DNA of 64,000 nt from Leptoclinus maculatus (taxonomy: Eukaryota > Chordata > Actinopteri > Perciformes > Stichaeidae), in contig JAVDOI010000008.1 in assembly GCA_032191485.1 (NCBI GenBank), positions 19,140,674 through 19,204,673 of the forward strand. Reading direction: 5' to 3'. Within the stretch, counting starts at the first letter, position 1. Each line of letters opens with the position of its first letter. The notes under the pieces are model-generated. The model searched no databases, was not told the origin of the DNA, and saw nothing but the letters and a program-made list of their open reading frames with translations. This document shows positions 29,750 to 44,569 of the stretch, in pieces. The translations under genes were made by a program, and so were the position numbers.

Positions 29750-32700
29750 TGGATTGCTGGTATCTGTCTCGACTAAGGGCCTTTTAATCTTCAGGAGGAG
29801 CGTGATCCCAGGCTTTGACTCGGAGAGGGACCTGAGACGGCGCCACAGCTGGCGTGAAGCGTATATGACACTAAATCTTACTCCAGTTCGACAATGTGTG
29901 GGAACGTCGTTTGTACTGTAATATCTCCACGGCAACAGTTTAAGCGCTGAGCTGCCGCAGCAGGAAATAAAGTCAAATTGAGAAGTTGAGTAGAGGACAT
30001 ACTGTCTGAATTTAAATGAGCTGTCTGTAGGTGATGAGAGCAGCCAACTTTTCCTTTTTTGCTTTTTTAATCTCCCATCCAATTTGCTGCCTGCTGTGAA
30101 TCTGATAAAAAAAAAAAAAAACTTGGCTCTGTAGCCAATTCCCCCAAAATAACGTCTGTGAGCTGCAGCTCGTGGGCAGGTTTCACATCCAACAGCCTCT
30201 CTCAGTAGACTCCAGCACGTAATTAAAGCATTTCAATGTACTCCAGCTGCAAGAAAAAAATGGTACATGCATTTCATGGCACATGCAAATGAAGGCAAGC
30301 TGAACCCGAGGTTCTTGTGGCGGCACACGCACACACACACACATATTATGGAGATGAGCTCCAGCAACGTTTCATGTAACCCTGTTTTAGGGGAACTGGC
30401 ATCCTTGGACAAAGTGTTTCCCATTAACGTTTATACCCAACTGTCAATTGCAATTTTTCATGCCGTCAAGTATAGTATGGATGAATAATTAATGTGTGTT
30501 TTTTTCTTTTCTTTGAAGGGTATACTATGCATGCTTGCTGCCTAGCAGTCTAAATTAATGAAGATGTTTGGTTGCGTCTGCACTCAGGAATGACCTTCCT
30601 TGGCCCGTTGAAGAAAACCTGGATAGATAATGATTTCCCTCTCGCGCTAAACCACACACATCTGTAACAACTGGCCTCCCGGTAGCCTGCGGCAACGTGT
30701 CGCGCCTTGTTGACAGCGTTGCTCTCGCACAGATTTCCTCTCGCAGTTTTCTCCATTCAATTGTTCGTCTTCATCGGCAGCTGCAAATAATTGTGATTGT
30801 CTCCAATGGCGCTTGTTCGGCGCGAGGGGGGGGGGGGAGAGAGCGCTCTGTAACACTGTCTGTCTGGTCTTGTGTGCTCGCGGCGCCACAGACGCTCCGC
30901 TGTCTCTGAGGGCTGAAGACGTGTCGTCACACCTTCAGCTTCACACTTCACCACCCGGAAAATCTCTTCTTCTATGAGACGTTTGTTCAAAGGCAGCAAT
31001 GCCGATAAATAGAATGGAATGTGTATTATGCTGCAAGCTTTTTAAAATTATTTTTTAAATAGGGTTATTACTCTCTATTTCGCGTCCTTGTATGATTGTG
31101 TCTTTACGGGTTGATTTCAGCCCCAAAGGCTGTTAGTTACAAGCACTTGTTCCCTCGCTATGGATTTGTAATTGTTGCAGGTTCAATTTGGAAATGGATG
31201 GTCACACTTAACACACACGCACACACTCAATTCCCCAAAGTGAGGCTCCCTTCCCTCTTTGTCCCAGGAGGGACGTACAGGTGCAGGCTGCTTACAACCC
31301 TAATGTTTCCACAGAGACTTGTCAGTGAGCAGGGCCCCTCCTCACACACTCTGCAGACTCGTATTAAGGAGTGATTTTTGCCCAGCCACGCCTCGAGCTA
31401 CGCTTGGCAGAGCAGGTGTAATTACAGTGAAAAGGAGAAAAAAAGGGAGGGAGAGAGTGAGTGAACGGTCGGAGGGGAAGAATAATGAAACGGATGAGTG
31501 TGGAGGAGAGCGCTCTCTGCCCACCTTTTCCCGGCTCACTCAGTGGCCCCCCTTTTGTGCTTGTTAACACCAGTCTCCAAACGGTTTCGACGTCCACATA
31601 GCCGGTCATTGACTTGTGGTGTCAGCAGAGATCCAGAGAGGCAGCAGTGTGTCTCTGGGCAGCTCCCCGGACTCTCTCAGCCGTCTGTTGGGCGCCGGAG
31701 CGCAATCGGTGTTTGTTCTTTGTCACTTAATGCAGTTTTTTTTTGTCACGGACACTGCAGCCAGCTGTGTTTTGCCTCAACTCTTTGTCGTTCGCTGAGG
31801 CCCCGACTGTTGTGTGACCACACGCAGGAACATTTTTTATGTCACACGGCTGCCCTTTTGTCTGAACAGTCTGCCACGTTACCTTATGTGAGGTGGATTT
31901 GTTTTAGCTTTGGCTAAGGCAGATGTTGAATGAGTGTCATTCACCTTAAAGAAGATGCATATGACATACTGAGACCTATTCTCTAATGGTATAGCCGATT
32001 TATGTCATACGGATGGTCAATTGGATGCCCTAATAATCAAATGGGTTTAAATGCGCTTTATTATTTTTACTCTGGGTTTAAAGGATAGGTTCCGAGTTTT
32101 TCCACTTCTATCTCACAGCCGATCAGTCTCACTGTATTGTGTATCTGTCTTTTAGTACGAGACTGTGTGCCTGCGTTTCTAATCCTCCCCTGCAGCTCAG
32201 CAAGGAAACACTGTAGCTACATGGGAGAAAAAAAAATGGCTAAAAGGGATTTTGGTAACTCACATTTCTGGAGCCTCATTTTCGCCCCAGCCAGATACAA
32301 ATCACTGTCCATTTTACAGAGCAGGCCTGCAGCCAATTATGTTCTGACAAATCTTTTCATGCAATCTGTGGTTTTAACTGTACATGGGACACCGTTGTTC
32401 CCTGCCTCCCTCCAGACAATGGGCACAAGCTGTCTTCAGGACAAAAGTCTCCACTAAACAAGAGTGTTTGGAAACTCTATTCAGACGAAATAATCAAATT
32501 TAAACCCCACCTGCAGCTGAAGAACACACTGGCCTTCAGAAACCCGATTATCAGTCGAGCCCTGTCCCAGCCGCTGCCCCTGCACACGCAGTCACTGTTC
32601 CCTGCTCACAACCGTGTGTGTTGAGCCACATTTAATATGCCCGTGCACTTTCCTAGTGTTGAGAGACAGACTGGCAGGTTATCAGATTGCCAGAGTGCCA

Positions 32701-34760
32701 TAATTACATTCACCGCACCGGTCTGCTGCTCCACAAACACCTGGCACGTTGCCCCAGCCGCTGACCTTTCCCTTAGAAAAGAAAAGAAAAATCAGGCTAT
32801 GTAAATGGGAGCCGTATGGGACACGCTTAGTAGACTGAAATCAAGATCCTTGAACCAAACCAGCAGAAAGCCCCTCAATCCCTCTGATGTGCCACCATTG
32901 CTGCTGATCCTTAGCACCACGCCGGGTGTGGACGGCCCGGGCTACTTGTCATCCACCCCCTCAACCGCCACCTCTGCAACCTCCCCTCCGCATGAGATGC
33001 CTCCGCTTCTCTAATGTGGATTTATGACGGCGTACGAGAACGAGTTGTGGAAGCCCGCCCGTTGAGCCGTGTTAGACTTAATGAACAAGCGGCCTCCTGA
33101 ACGAAGACGGATCTGAGCCGACAGCGCTGCGGCCTCTTAGCGAGCTTGAGGGACGGATGCAGGGACAAAACGCAGGGGTGGGAGAGATCAGGGGGCGAAT
33201 GCAGCATCGTGGATCGGCTAAGATATGTGGTGGCTTTTGCTCGGAACTCAACGTGATACATGTGAAATGTCAAAATGCACTCGGAGAATGACCTTTATGT
33301 GTAGAATTGCCGGCACTGGGGGTCAGGTAAGGTTACTACTTAACTTATGGTGTAAAATGTTAATATTATATTGACCTTTCCTGGGCGACCTTTACTCTTG
33401 GACGATTTTAGAGAATATATTTAATCATTTTCCTCTGAAGAAAAAGTACATGTCCTGATGATCAACATATCTTAATTATAGACCCCAAAATCCTTCCTGT
33501 GCTCGGCAACAAGCATCTTTGTAGCGGGAGAATGGGAAGATGTTGCAGCTCAAAAAGCTAAATCACAAAAGAGATTTGTAATAATCGAATAAGTTTACCA
33601 GACACACAAATGCACACCAGTTGATATTTCATTTTTCAGTTTCATGAATCGAGAAGTCGGAAAAAAACTCCCACAACCTTTCGTGTCTTAAAAGTCTTCA
33701 CTCAACACAGCAAATGTTGACATGTTACCTCTGAGCGCTGCGTCTGCGAATCCATCAGGCACACGCGAGTGATTTCTGTGTTGATTTCTCAGCACTCAAT
33801 AGCACAACGGATCAATGGGCCAGTCTAAGTGGGAGCTGGTGTTTTCCTTCAATACATGTCTTCCGTGAACTCAAACTTAAGGACCCAGCCTGCTTCTTGT
33901 ACAGTAATGTCTGTAACGTGAGGGACAAGAGTGGTGTCTCTGTTGTATTTTAAAAACCACTAGAGACTGATTAACGTGTGGACATGTACATCTGATGCCG
34001 GTCTCTCGCTGCTTTGCGAGTGTTTTTACACTCTCGTTCTTCCCATACATGAGCTGATGTCCCGACAGATGTGGTGGGAAGATCGCTGGCCTTGAGCTTT
34101 TACAGCCAGTCATCTTTGGTTAGAAATCAACACGCTCTTAGCAACACCCAATAACTGCCTTTCCCCAGTGGTTTATGTCAAAGTATTCAGCAACAATAAA
34201 ATAGGAGATCAGGAATGGGTGTCTGTTGTTCATCCTCATTATATACTGATGTCTAATGAAGAATGTTAATGATCAAACTACCGCTTCGTGCTGCACCAGT
34301 TAACGACAATAGTGCACTGTTTGTGCAGAGGCAGGAATCGGGTAGCAGAGAAAGGAAGCTAAATTGTAAATTATTAGATCAACTACTATCTGGATTCGGT
34401 TGCCTGGAAATCTGATCTGGAGCAGATAACACAGTCAACCCTGAGCTCATGGAAACATGCTACTCTACTGCTCAGTTACACCGTCGCTGTGTTTACACTG
34501 GGTCATGATCCAATCCACACAGCCGTGTACAGATTACTTAGCTTTTAATCACTTTCACACTCGATGTGTGAAGCCAGGATGCCTACAGCCCTTCAATCAG
34601 CTGCATACTCACTATCTTAGCAAGTAAAATGGGTGTATAATCCGTAGGTTACAATTTAGTAAAGGAATGTACTATTATGCATGTCTGTTTGACATTGTGT
34701 GTTTACAAAATATAATTAAATGTAATGGCGGCTATTTCTTTCCTCTAATGTCTTAACTGA
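29750..34760. other. Gene-free region after tpbg
   Basis: No exon is supported on either strand. A segment at about 32080-32240 (AAAGGATAGGTTCCGAGTTT) looks like an old interspersed repeat. The part at about 32460-32780 is unique, with balanced composition, and could be regulatory. Confidence 0.4.
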
Positions 34761-34829
34761 GAAATGTAATTAAGAGTTTATTTTAAGTTTGATATGAGTG
34801 ATAAATGTCACTACTGCGAAGAATGAAAT

Positions 34830-35400
34830 AAATTTGGCATTGAACTTCCTGGTTTGATATTTGATTATTTTCCTTTTGAGGTGTTTTTTCCAAATTTCAC
34901 TTTTTTCTGTATTTGTAAAAGATGAAAGTATTGTCATTGTGTATATATATATATATAGATATATATTTTCACCAAATTGTCTGATGAAGTCACTAAATTT
35001 GTCGCTAGGCACTTTCTAGAAATACAATCACTAATAGGGTCTGAAAAGTCGCCAAATCTAGCGAGAAGGTCGCCAAGCAACACTGCTCCAGGAAGTCACC
35101 GCACCCGGCCAAGAAATAGTCCAACTCACAACACACCATGAAACCACAACTTCTTATTTTTACACTGTTTCTGTGGGGATTAAAGTACATGTTCATTAAT
35201 GGGCTTTATAGGCGCCGGTAGGTGGATATTTTTACAGTCAGGCTAGCTGTCTTTATGCTAAACCAAGCTAACAGTCTCTGAGCTGTAGCTTTATATCTAG
35301 AGACAGATACCGGAGTGGTATCCATCTTGTCATGTAACTGTCAAGATAGCAAAAAAGCCCCCAAAATATTCCTTTTATGTTTATGGTGCTTTCTTCCTAA
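34830..35400. repeat. Two teleost interspersed repeats in tandem
   Basis: 34980-35100 carries repeated GTCGCTAA/GTCGCCAA motifs ending GCAACACTGCTCCAGGAAGT, a family I recognise. 35205-35385 carries CAGGCTAGCTGTCTTTATGC with AAGCTAACAGTCTCTGAGCT, a second common family that also appears near 63.65 kb. Confidence 0.5.
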
Positions 35401-35809
35401 TGTATCCTTTTAAGGAAGACTCCACGGCCTAATGTGCTAAAAATAAGTTAGCTTAAGCAATAGCTCAAAGTTAGCTTATATTGGGTAATCCTCTCAGCAA
35501 CAGTCACTTCCACTCTAAAATGGTAAGATTTCCCTGTAGACACGCTCCAACCTAAACACCACTTGAGGTTGAGATGTGTGTGTCAGTACATTTTCCTCCA
35601 CCAGTGTTTATTTTTACCCACCCCATGTGACAGCGTATGGGCCGAGTTATTACTTCTGTAAAACAAGAGGTGTGTTGCACCTCAGAGGGAGAAATAAAAC
35701 CGATTTAGAGAAGATAATTGTACTGTCTGTGCTCGTTGCTTTCTGTTTGTGTGCATTTTCTTTCCAATTTTGTAGTGTGAGGTCAAGTGTAAAGAATAAT
35801 TGAAGACTA

Positions 35810-38800
35810 TACTATATAACCCAGTATTGTTTCTCACTCTGAGCGCTTCACACCTCGGGAGGTAAAATATAAACAGAATTTGTTTGCATATGTGTGTGCA
35901 TTTTTCTCAAAGTACAGGACACGGTCACCAGAATGTTAAACGCAGTTGTGAAGCGAAAATTAAAAGTTTTCCAAAAACAAGCACCGCAGCGCGAGGGGGT
36001 TTGCTGAGGGAAGCACTTTAACAATCGATAGGATGCATTTAGTACTGGCAGTCCTCTTGGTGGTTGTTTTTTTGCGAGGGCATACGATCAGCGGGGAACA
36101 ACATTAAACGATTGGTAATATGATGTAGATCAGCGGAGGGTGTCACAGTGAGTAATGACCTCGGCACCGGGAGCAGAGACAGCCGGTGCTCGATCACACC
36201 ATCCTACAATGCGTTTACAAGGTCATGTGGTGCGAAACTCTCATTTAAAAACATTTCCTCTGTTTGTTTGTTTTCTGCCAAATTAGAACGCTCAGCAGGC
36301 CTTGAAGAAATGGTGTAACATGATCCACACACAGTATAAAAGCTGTGTTCCTGCCATAAATATGTTGGTACAAGAGGTGTTGAAGTGGACACTGGTTCAA
36401 GTCCTCTGGCTACAACACTCACAGAGGAAATAGGAATTTGCTATGTTGCCTAAAATGATTTTTCACAGCTCTTTACACAAGGCAGCCTCACAGAAAAACC
36501 TGCACCTCTCTGGTCTTGTACATTTTTAGTCTCGGAAAACAAATTATTCTTGTTTTCTTCATCACTATGTTACAGCTGATCTTGCATCTGGATTTTTTAA
36601 ATCAGGAAGAGTGCTATTGTAACAACATAACCTCAATTAGTTTTTGTTGTCCGACTCCTTATTTCAACCTATGCCTATGGCAAACATCACATTTCTAATT
36701 GTATTCATGTCCATATACTTTGTGCCGTGTGCACATCATCCATGTACTGCTGCTGTTGCATCACTGTGCGAACTCTTTAACACTAGCTAAAGTATTTTAG
36801 CCAGCAAGATAACAATAACCAACTCTAGCTAATACCACTTACAACTTTTGTATTAAGTAAATTTGACAACGAGAAAGGAGACATTAAATGACGTTAGTTT
36901 ACAAAGTTTAAAGTTTAAACATGTCCAAGACTTCAAATTGTGGTCCTTGGTGAGGACAAGAGAGACGTGATAGGATAGTTAGGTTTAGATAGTTTCCAAA
37001 CCATCGGTCTGTGAACTACTAAGTAGTGTTAGCTAGTTAGCTAGCTGTGTTTGTGTTAGCTTGCAGGCTAATATACTGTGTTAGCTACTGTATGGTAACA
37101 GGATAATAAGAGTTTGTATACCAGAATGCCTTGCAGTATAGATGATTTACCAACTGCACTACATGTATGTATATATACAGTATATATACATATATATATA
37201 TATAGTATATAGTTATATATATATACTATATATATATACATACTGTATATATAACTATAACTATATATATTTATATATATAATATTGTTGGATGAATAAT
37301 TAAAAAACAGTGTAATATATATATATATATACATATTTATGTATTTATATAAATAAATATATATATATATATATATATATTTAACACTTTTTTAAATTAT
37401 TCATCCAACAATATTATTGATTGATGTTGCAGCAAATTGTCTGATATGCTTTCCCAACAATCTGTCACTTTCAGGGCTCTACAGCTTGTCAGCTTTCCAT
37501 ATGTGTGTATAATAACCAAGACCTCTAATAGAGCCCTCTCTCCTGAGAGGTTCAGTGAATGTGAAAATACTCACATTCACATTTCTCCAGTTACAATCTC
37601 GGTCCCCAGTTGTCAACTACGTCGTTCCGCCCCGTTGCGCTCCATCTTGTCATTTTCTATTCTCTGTATGAAATGAGACGAGTCTTCATGCCAGCAGAGC
37701 AGTCTGGCAGCGGCTCCGGAGAATAATGAAATAGGCTTCAGATACAGTGCAGGCTCAGACAGCCATCCCGACAGATGAAATGCAATATTCTTAAAGTGCT
37801 GTGTAACATGAGCTTCATATGTAGATATCAGATAGTACTTGACGATGCCTCTATACTACCATCCACAAGCCAACACTTTGGGCAATTAGGATCTCTCCGG
37901 TTACCCCTCTGTACAAGAGCCAATCCGAGATGAGAGGGATAAAAACTCAATTAGCTTTTGTAAGGTGCTGCCGACTCTACATACCAGCTCACATGTTCCG
38001 CATGTTTTCTTTGTAACGTCACACACCACGTTAAGACTTTCTTATTGGTTCGTTGTCACTATGACTTGGCCTTTTGAGTTGCACTTTGCAAAACCAAATT
38101 CTTGCAATTCACTGGAGCATACAAAAAGTGCAGCCCAAGAGGAATTAATCTATCACGCTCTTCCGCAAATCCCCTAAACAATGTGGGGGATAAACACGAG
38201 CAGAAGGCTCGATCTTATAGCTGAACCTGTGGTTTAGGGGGTCCGTGAGTGGGCAGCCAAAATGGGTATCACTTCAGTAACCAGGTATGTGGTGAAAACA
38301 CTGCATTTTGAGTTAAAATGTGCAATTTCTCCTGATGCTTTATACCTCCCTTTATCTGCCCTCAGAGACGCCATTTGTCAAACAATTTATTTCAAACGAG
38401 TATATGAAATGATGTCTCGGGGGCATTGTTACCCCACAAACTTCTCGACGATTTGATGGAGGATAATTATGTATATTAAAGAAATGAGGTGAGCTCTGTG
38501 TTAATGTTCATTTCTACTTAATTCCAGCCAGTTTGCCCCTCCGGTATGACCAGCTAGATCAGCAGTCATCCGAACCCATTTAACCCATTTAGTTCGGACG
38601 TTGTATTTGCATGAAGCTAAAGAAACTTTTTTATTTTAACATTCAATCGGCTTATACGGTATGATCCACTGCTATATCAGAGAGACCCAGTACTATACAA
38701 AGTCAGCTCCTCTTTCAACATTAATGTAAAAATCATCCGTAACTATTTAACACTCTGAAAGGATTCATTAATAATAATGACAGTAGAGGTAAAGATAGGA

Positions 38801-41000
38801 AACATGAGAGAGAAAGGGTTACATATATATATAGTTAGTACATAGTATGATTCCTAACCACTAGGCAACCATGACGCACAACTCTTAACACTTAAGTACA
38901 TTTTGCCGATGTTATTTTTTGTAGTTTTACTTAAGTCAAATTTTTAAACCAGGTCTTTCATTTAAAATATGTTAATTATGGCATTGCTACTTGTATGTAA
39001 AATATATGCATACTTAAAAATATGATTAAACAATACCAATACATACAAAACAGGTTATGAATACCTCTTTCATCATTGCCAAGTAGCAACATCCTCACAA
39101 CAGTTTGTGACCTATAACAGAAATCATTTAATTAATCGTGATCCTGAAACAATTTTCTTTTGGCGTTGTTAGTTCATAATCTGAGATTCAGATCATGACA
39201 AAAAAATTCTTGATTACTCAAAATAACAAGGTTGTTTGTACAAAAAGTCTTAAGTTACTACAGTATATCCACTCTTGATGCCTTAATACATAACCTGTCC
39301 AAATACATAAAAATGTGTTGTGTGTATTATGTGTATGCATATTAATACAAAGATGGTGTTTCAATACTCGTGCAACCATTGGTTGTTTTGAAATATGCTT
39401 TAGAAATCAACTTTTTGTAAATCCAGAGCAGCAGATTGCTTAAAAAAATGTACCTCCAAGGACATCAGGTAAACGCGAACATCAATTAGTGTGCGTGTGT
39501 TTATGTGTGTGTAAGGGTGTACAAAGTCAAGCAGGCAGCTGCTGTGGCAAAATGAAACGCTTCCTCCTCGTTGTGCCCATTAACAGAGTTTTTCATCAGC
39601 AGTGATCCTGAACAGGGCTGGCAGGGTTGCAGGCAGGCCGAGGCCACAGGCAACAATACTGTGGCACACTGATGTTACAAAGAGGAGTGTAAAATGTTAA
39701 TGACAACAGATCGGCCGTGCATGCACACACACACTGTAATCACATCATCGTTCCCTACTGGCCAGTTAGTCACCCTCTCTTTGTGGGAGCTGCGTGTTCA
39801 CCACCAGTGTTGATGAGGTGTGCATACCGCGTCCCTACGAGCACCACGACCCCGTGACACACGAGAACAGTGCTGACATAAGCCCGGTCTAAGTTGCCCG
39901 CTGCGACTCTGCGCTGTGGTGATGGAGCTGTTCAAAAAATGAAGGAGCTACAGGATGACAAATAAGAGACGGAGGAGGATCAGAGGGAAAAAGGCTGCTG
40001 TAATAACATCCCCTGCTTGAGACGCTGACAGCCCCGAGAGGCATCATTTAGTGGTATGAAAGCAGCGGAGAGCTGTGCGGCTCGCTGACAACAGCTACAC
40101 ATTACTGTTGATTTCAGCTTGCTCTTATGAAATGTTGTGTGGAATTAAAGTCCAAAATAGCTGATTATATGTCCGTCATTTTATAATATACCGTAAAAGA
40201 GGCACAATGAAGTCTGCTAACTGACTCTGTGAAGTCAGACAAAGCTAAATTTACAATTATCTTACATTAGCCACCATAAGCTACTGGCCAAGTGAGGCTG
40301 TAGCAGCGAAACCCTTGAATGTTTTAATTAAACAAGAGTCCTTTATATTTCTTATGAATTCAACTTTTCATTAGTAAGAGAAAAACTATGTTGCTTTGTC
40401 TTTTTAGAAGCTGTATAGTGTTGCTTTAACAGTTTAGTTTACACAATGTTGGTTGTTGTTGACCAACTAAAAAGATTAAAGGGGTATTCCAGCATTTTAG
40501 TGATGCACTTCCATAAAGTTCGGGGACGTATGAGAGAGAGAATAAGATTATGATGTGCAGAAACCACAGTATGGTACTGCTAGGAGTGACAATTAAAATG
40601 AGCTACTGCGGATAATAACAAGCAGTGCAATTAAAGCAGAAGAAAAAAAAAACTGCCCATCCTTTCCTCTGCAAAAATTGCATTAACGCTTCATATTGTG
40701 ACCATGATTCATTCTCCACATACAGTGCTTTCAGCAAATGGAAGTGAATCACTCTCGAATCATTTTCTCGACACAATGCGTTACCAGATCCGCAGCCGGA
40801 GGCATTGTGAGGATCGACTCTGTCATAGATGAGAGGCCGTGGAGACAAGCAGGTCCAACATTTAGGTTTGAACACCTGAACATCACAGCCTTGTTTACAG
40901 ACTTTTGGTAAAATAACCCAGAAATAATGCACAAAATGTGGGTTTACTTAAAGAGGGTGAAACTAGAAGTTCCTTCTGTGGCTGAAAAACTCAACCATTA
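35810..41000. other. Gene-free region, mostly unique AT-rich sequence
   Basis: Apart from the inverted repeat at 37.2 kb and an old repeat near 40.48 kb, I see nothing coding. 39440-40130 is a better-balanced unique stretch that might hold regulatory sequence. Confidence 0.35.
37155..37416. repeat. AT-rich region with 35-bp inverted repeat
   Basis: TA-dinucleotide sequence at about 37160-37380. AATATTGTTGGATGAATAAT (37281-37300) recurs inverted at 37396-37415; the arms extend to about 35 bp with one small indel and enclose 65 bp of (TA)n. Confidence 0.85.
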
Positions 41001-41014
41001 ATAAAGCCCTAAAG

Positions 41015-41558
41015 CAGAGGTCTTCAACAGGGGGTCCGCAACATTTTTGGTTGATTAGACAATTTTATTATTTTTTATTTTTTTCCAAACATGAATCTGT
41101 CCATTATTTTAATAGTTCAGTATTGTATGCAAGATAACAGGTATGTTTATGCATGGCAGTGGCACTAATAGGCCATCATTCATTTTCATTTCCACATTTA
41201 TGTTTAAAAAGAAAACATCAATTTGAATAGCTTGTATGCATGATTATCATGCAACTGACAGACAATGTTGATATTGGCATTGGTATCAGTTGACAAGGTA
41301 TGTTTAAAAAAGGCAGTGGCACGGCCACCCTACTCACTGTACCTTGCACATGTTTAAAATAAAAACATGAATATATGAACCTGTGTATTATTTGAATAGC
41401 TTAGTATTGAATGCACAATAAAGAGGTATGTTTATACATCGCACTAGGCCCAGTTTAATATAAAACACAATTTTATACAATATATATAGTCGGGTATCCC
41501 TGCTCCATCTCTCTATCAGTTTGGGGGTCCTTGGCCTGAAAAACGTTCAAGACCCCTG
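41015..41558. mobile_element. Non-autonomous hAT-type DNA transposon, 544 bp
   Basis: Exact 8-bp target duplication CCCTAAAG at 41007-41014 and 41559-41566. Left end CAGAGGTCTTCAACAGGGGG; the right end reads inward as CAGGGGTCTTGAACG. The interior has internal duplication of TATGTTTA...GGCAGTGGCAC-like text and no transposase frame. Confidence 0.88.
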
Positions 41559-42714
41559 CCCTAAAGGCTTCTAGCTGTTTCATTAGTGTGATTTTCCTAA
41601 CTGTAAAAATATACATCATGATGCCATCCCAGGACAATTAAGGCGAGTAATATGGAAAGAAGACAAGAAAATGCACGTGAAGAAAAAAAACCTATTATAG
41701 TCATTATTATCTCTCTGAGCTGTAAGAAGACATTGTAGCGGAAAAGGGGGCGGAGACACTTTGACAAGATGAGACGATGCTCGCAAATTGTGAAAAGGTC
41801 CTCCCCTCCACCCATCACCTCTGTGGGATAGCGAGGGGCTTAGTTCTTTCTCAGTGACAAACCCTCCACTGAACAAAGGCTTCTGTCCAACAGAACGAGC
41901 TGCCTGGGAGACCTGCAGAACTATAATTTAGGAGAAGCTCCAGGAAAAAGGGACTCTCGCACCTCAAAAACATTAATGCCTCAGAGACAATGTGCACAGT
42001 GCTGGAACCATTCAGAAACCTGGGCTCGGTCTCATCCCGTCTAAAGATAGATTCAAGGAAATATATTGGAACAGACAAAAGGCCTCTCTTTGGCAAGAGG
42101 CAATGGGTAACACACAAACTGGCACGCATGCACAAACAGAGACCGTGGAAACCGTTCCTGGTTGGCCAGTGGGAATATGTCTCTGCCTATTATTTGCTTT
42201 TGTTCCAGGTTTCCACTTTTCTCGGGTTTATCATGAGAAGGATGAGTTGCTGAAGGGTTCTGGGGTTCAGGTGGGCTACACAAACAGAGGGCCTCTTTAT
42301 CCCGGGGCTACAATCAGCTGAAACTCCTGGAGAAAGAGAGGGGGGGGGGGACAGGAGAGAAATGTGCTGAGCAATTTTGTGCCCTAGTCGCTTTGCTCTC
42401 CCTGGCTACAGTTTCTCCTGTGATCTAAAAATGCTGGAAAGATGGACGCTCTAATTTATTCCGGTTTTTTTACGTTTGAGGGGGAAACTTGGCCGTGTAT
42501 TGTCACAACTAGCGGCGTGGCTCTTTGGAAGTCTGTTGATCCACTGTAGAATGTATTGCCTTTAAACTTTGTACCATACATTCATTACTTATCCTCAGGA
42601 TGAATTTTAATAGAGCTGTTGTGTTACTGGGTAAACTTATTCACTAACTTACTTACTTAATTTATTCAATACATTGGTCTACAACCAAATACAAATAAAT
42701 AAAACTAATCAGCC

Positions 42715-42900
42715 TTAGCTGTGCCTTGTGTTTAGTGTTAATTAGCAAATGTTAGCATGCTAACAGGCTTAATTAGCTGAACATAAACATTATACCAACT
42801 TAACATTAGCGTATTAGCTGTGTCATTTTGACAATGTTAGCATGCTGATGTTAGCATTCCGCTCTAAGCACCACTGGGTTAAAGTGCAGCTAGCATGGCT
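42715..42900. repeat. GCTAACATGCTAA-type teleost repeat fragment
   Basis: Contains ATGTTAGCATGCTAACAGGC and ACAATGTTAGCATGCTGATG, the signature of a very abundant fish repeat also seen at 44.6 and 47.6 kb. Confidence 0.6.
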
Positions 42901-44569
42901 GCAAGACTCTTACAGTGCGTTCACACAGAACACAAAGCAAATTCAAGAGGTCGCATGATTGCATACAAAGTCAATGGAAAGATGTAAGTGGGCACGGATT
43001 TGCAAGCTGAAGCGAAGAGGCGACACATTGACTGTGTGATTTGAGTGGAAAATATTTGGGCTCATCCCGGGGCTTTATGAATCTGCTTCATAGACGTACA
43101 GAGGAGAGGGACTGGAGTGAAATCACAGAATAAAACAGGAGTTTCTGTTGAGCTCTGAGATCAGAGGCTGAGCTGAACACAGGCACACTCCCAACTCACA
43201 CTTCCTGTTTATACACTTTTCATTCAAAAGGTCCAAAATGGCAATAGCCACACCACAGCTGCCGTGGATGCACCCATGAGGCATGCAGGGGAGACATGAG
43301 TCTGGGTAGATTGGATCATTTGTCTCAGCCGTGAGTGCAGACAGATTGCCCTGTCGTTAACATCCCCCTCTCCGTCTCTTCCTGTTCCCAAATCTATCCA
43401 TCCCTCATTTAGATCCTCCCTGAAGCAGCAGCAGAACATCAGTCCATATAGCTGTCATCTCATTCATGGGACAGCTAAATGATTTAGCTTGGCTAAATAG
43501 TTGGAAGATCTTAATTATGGAAAAGAAAGTCTTTAATCTACCAGATGTGGTCTTTTACATTGAAAAAAAAAAAAAAAAGTTATATATTTTTTCATCTTTT
43601 CTTTTTACTATATGCCCATCTTCTACCTTTAGAAAGCATTTTGTTCGTTTTTAATCAATGCTTCTAGAATGCAAGCTCACACTATATGCATATCTTCCAG
43701 GAATGCAGATTAACAGCAGCAGGAAACTTAACTTCTTATTTTTCCATAATACATGGCGAACATAACCGCTGATAAGCATTTTGTCCCACCCCTCCCTGAC
43801 AGTGATGCAAAAGCTCTTCCGTCTCCAGACTCAGAAGCAGCAGCCGATTCATCTTCCCCCGGGCTGGAGGAGATATCAAGCTGCAGCAGCGGCAGAAACA
43901 GCATTCTAACACCACACTTCCAGCAGGGCTTCCATCTCCTCAGTCAGCTGTCAGCTCAAAATGTCTCCTGCCTGTCAGACCAGAGCTTTCAACTAACTCA
44001 ATACGCGTCTGTCTGCCCAACTACCACCACACTTTCTTTTCCAAATGTAGGTCTGAGCTTTTGCATCATGTTTTGAAAATCAAAAGCTGCATTCTGCAAC
44101 CTAAACAACAGAAATATTGCTGATGCATTTGACAAGTATCATTCTCACATAGCTACTGTATACTCACATTGGACGAGCCACGCATGATAGTAAGCAGTTT
44201 TCTCTCCGTTATAGCGCTGTCACAAGCATTATAATTTCCAAAAGGGCTTTTTGAATGCCTGTTTGGAGTTGTTTTTTTTGCCCCGTGCTCACTGAGGCAG
44301 CTGTATCATTCTTCCCCAGGAGCTGGTTGACTCTGTGGCCTGTCCTGCTGGAAGGCTTGGCATGGATTTGCTCAAAGGTTGCCACTGAGACTTGTTAAGA
44401 CCAATGGACAAACTAATGAGACCCTGAAGGCCCCACTGATATGCCCCATGGCCTTGTTAGAAAGCCAAGATGGGGGAGTTGCAGAGGGAGAGAGAGAGGC
44501 TGAGATATGGGTGTAGGAGGTGGGGTGGTGGTGTAGGTGGTGGTTAACTTATGGGGCAATTGGGGGAAG

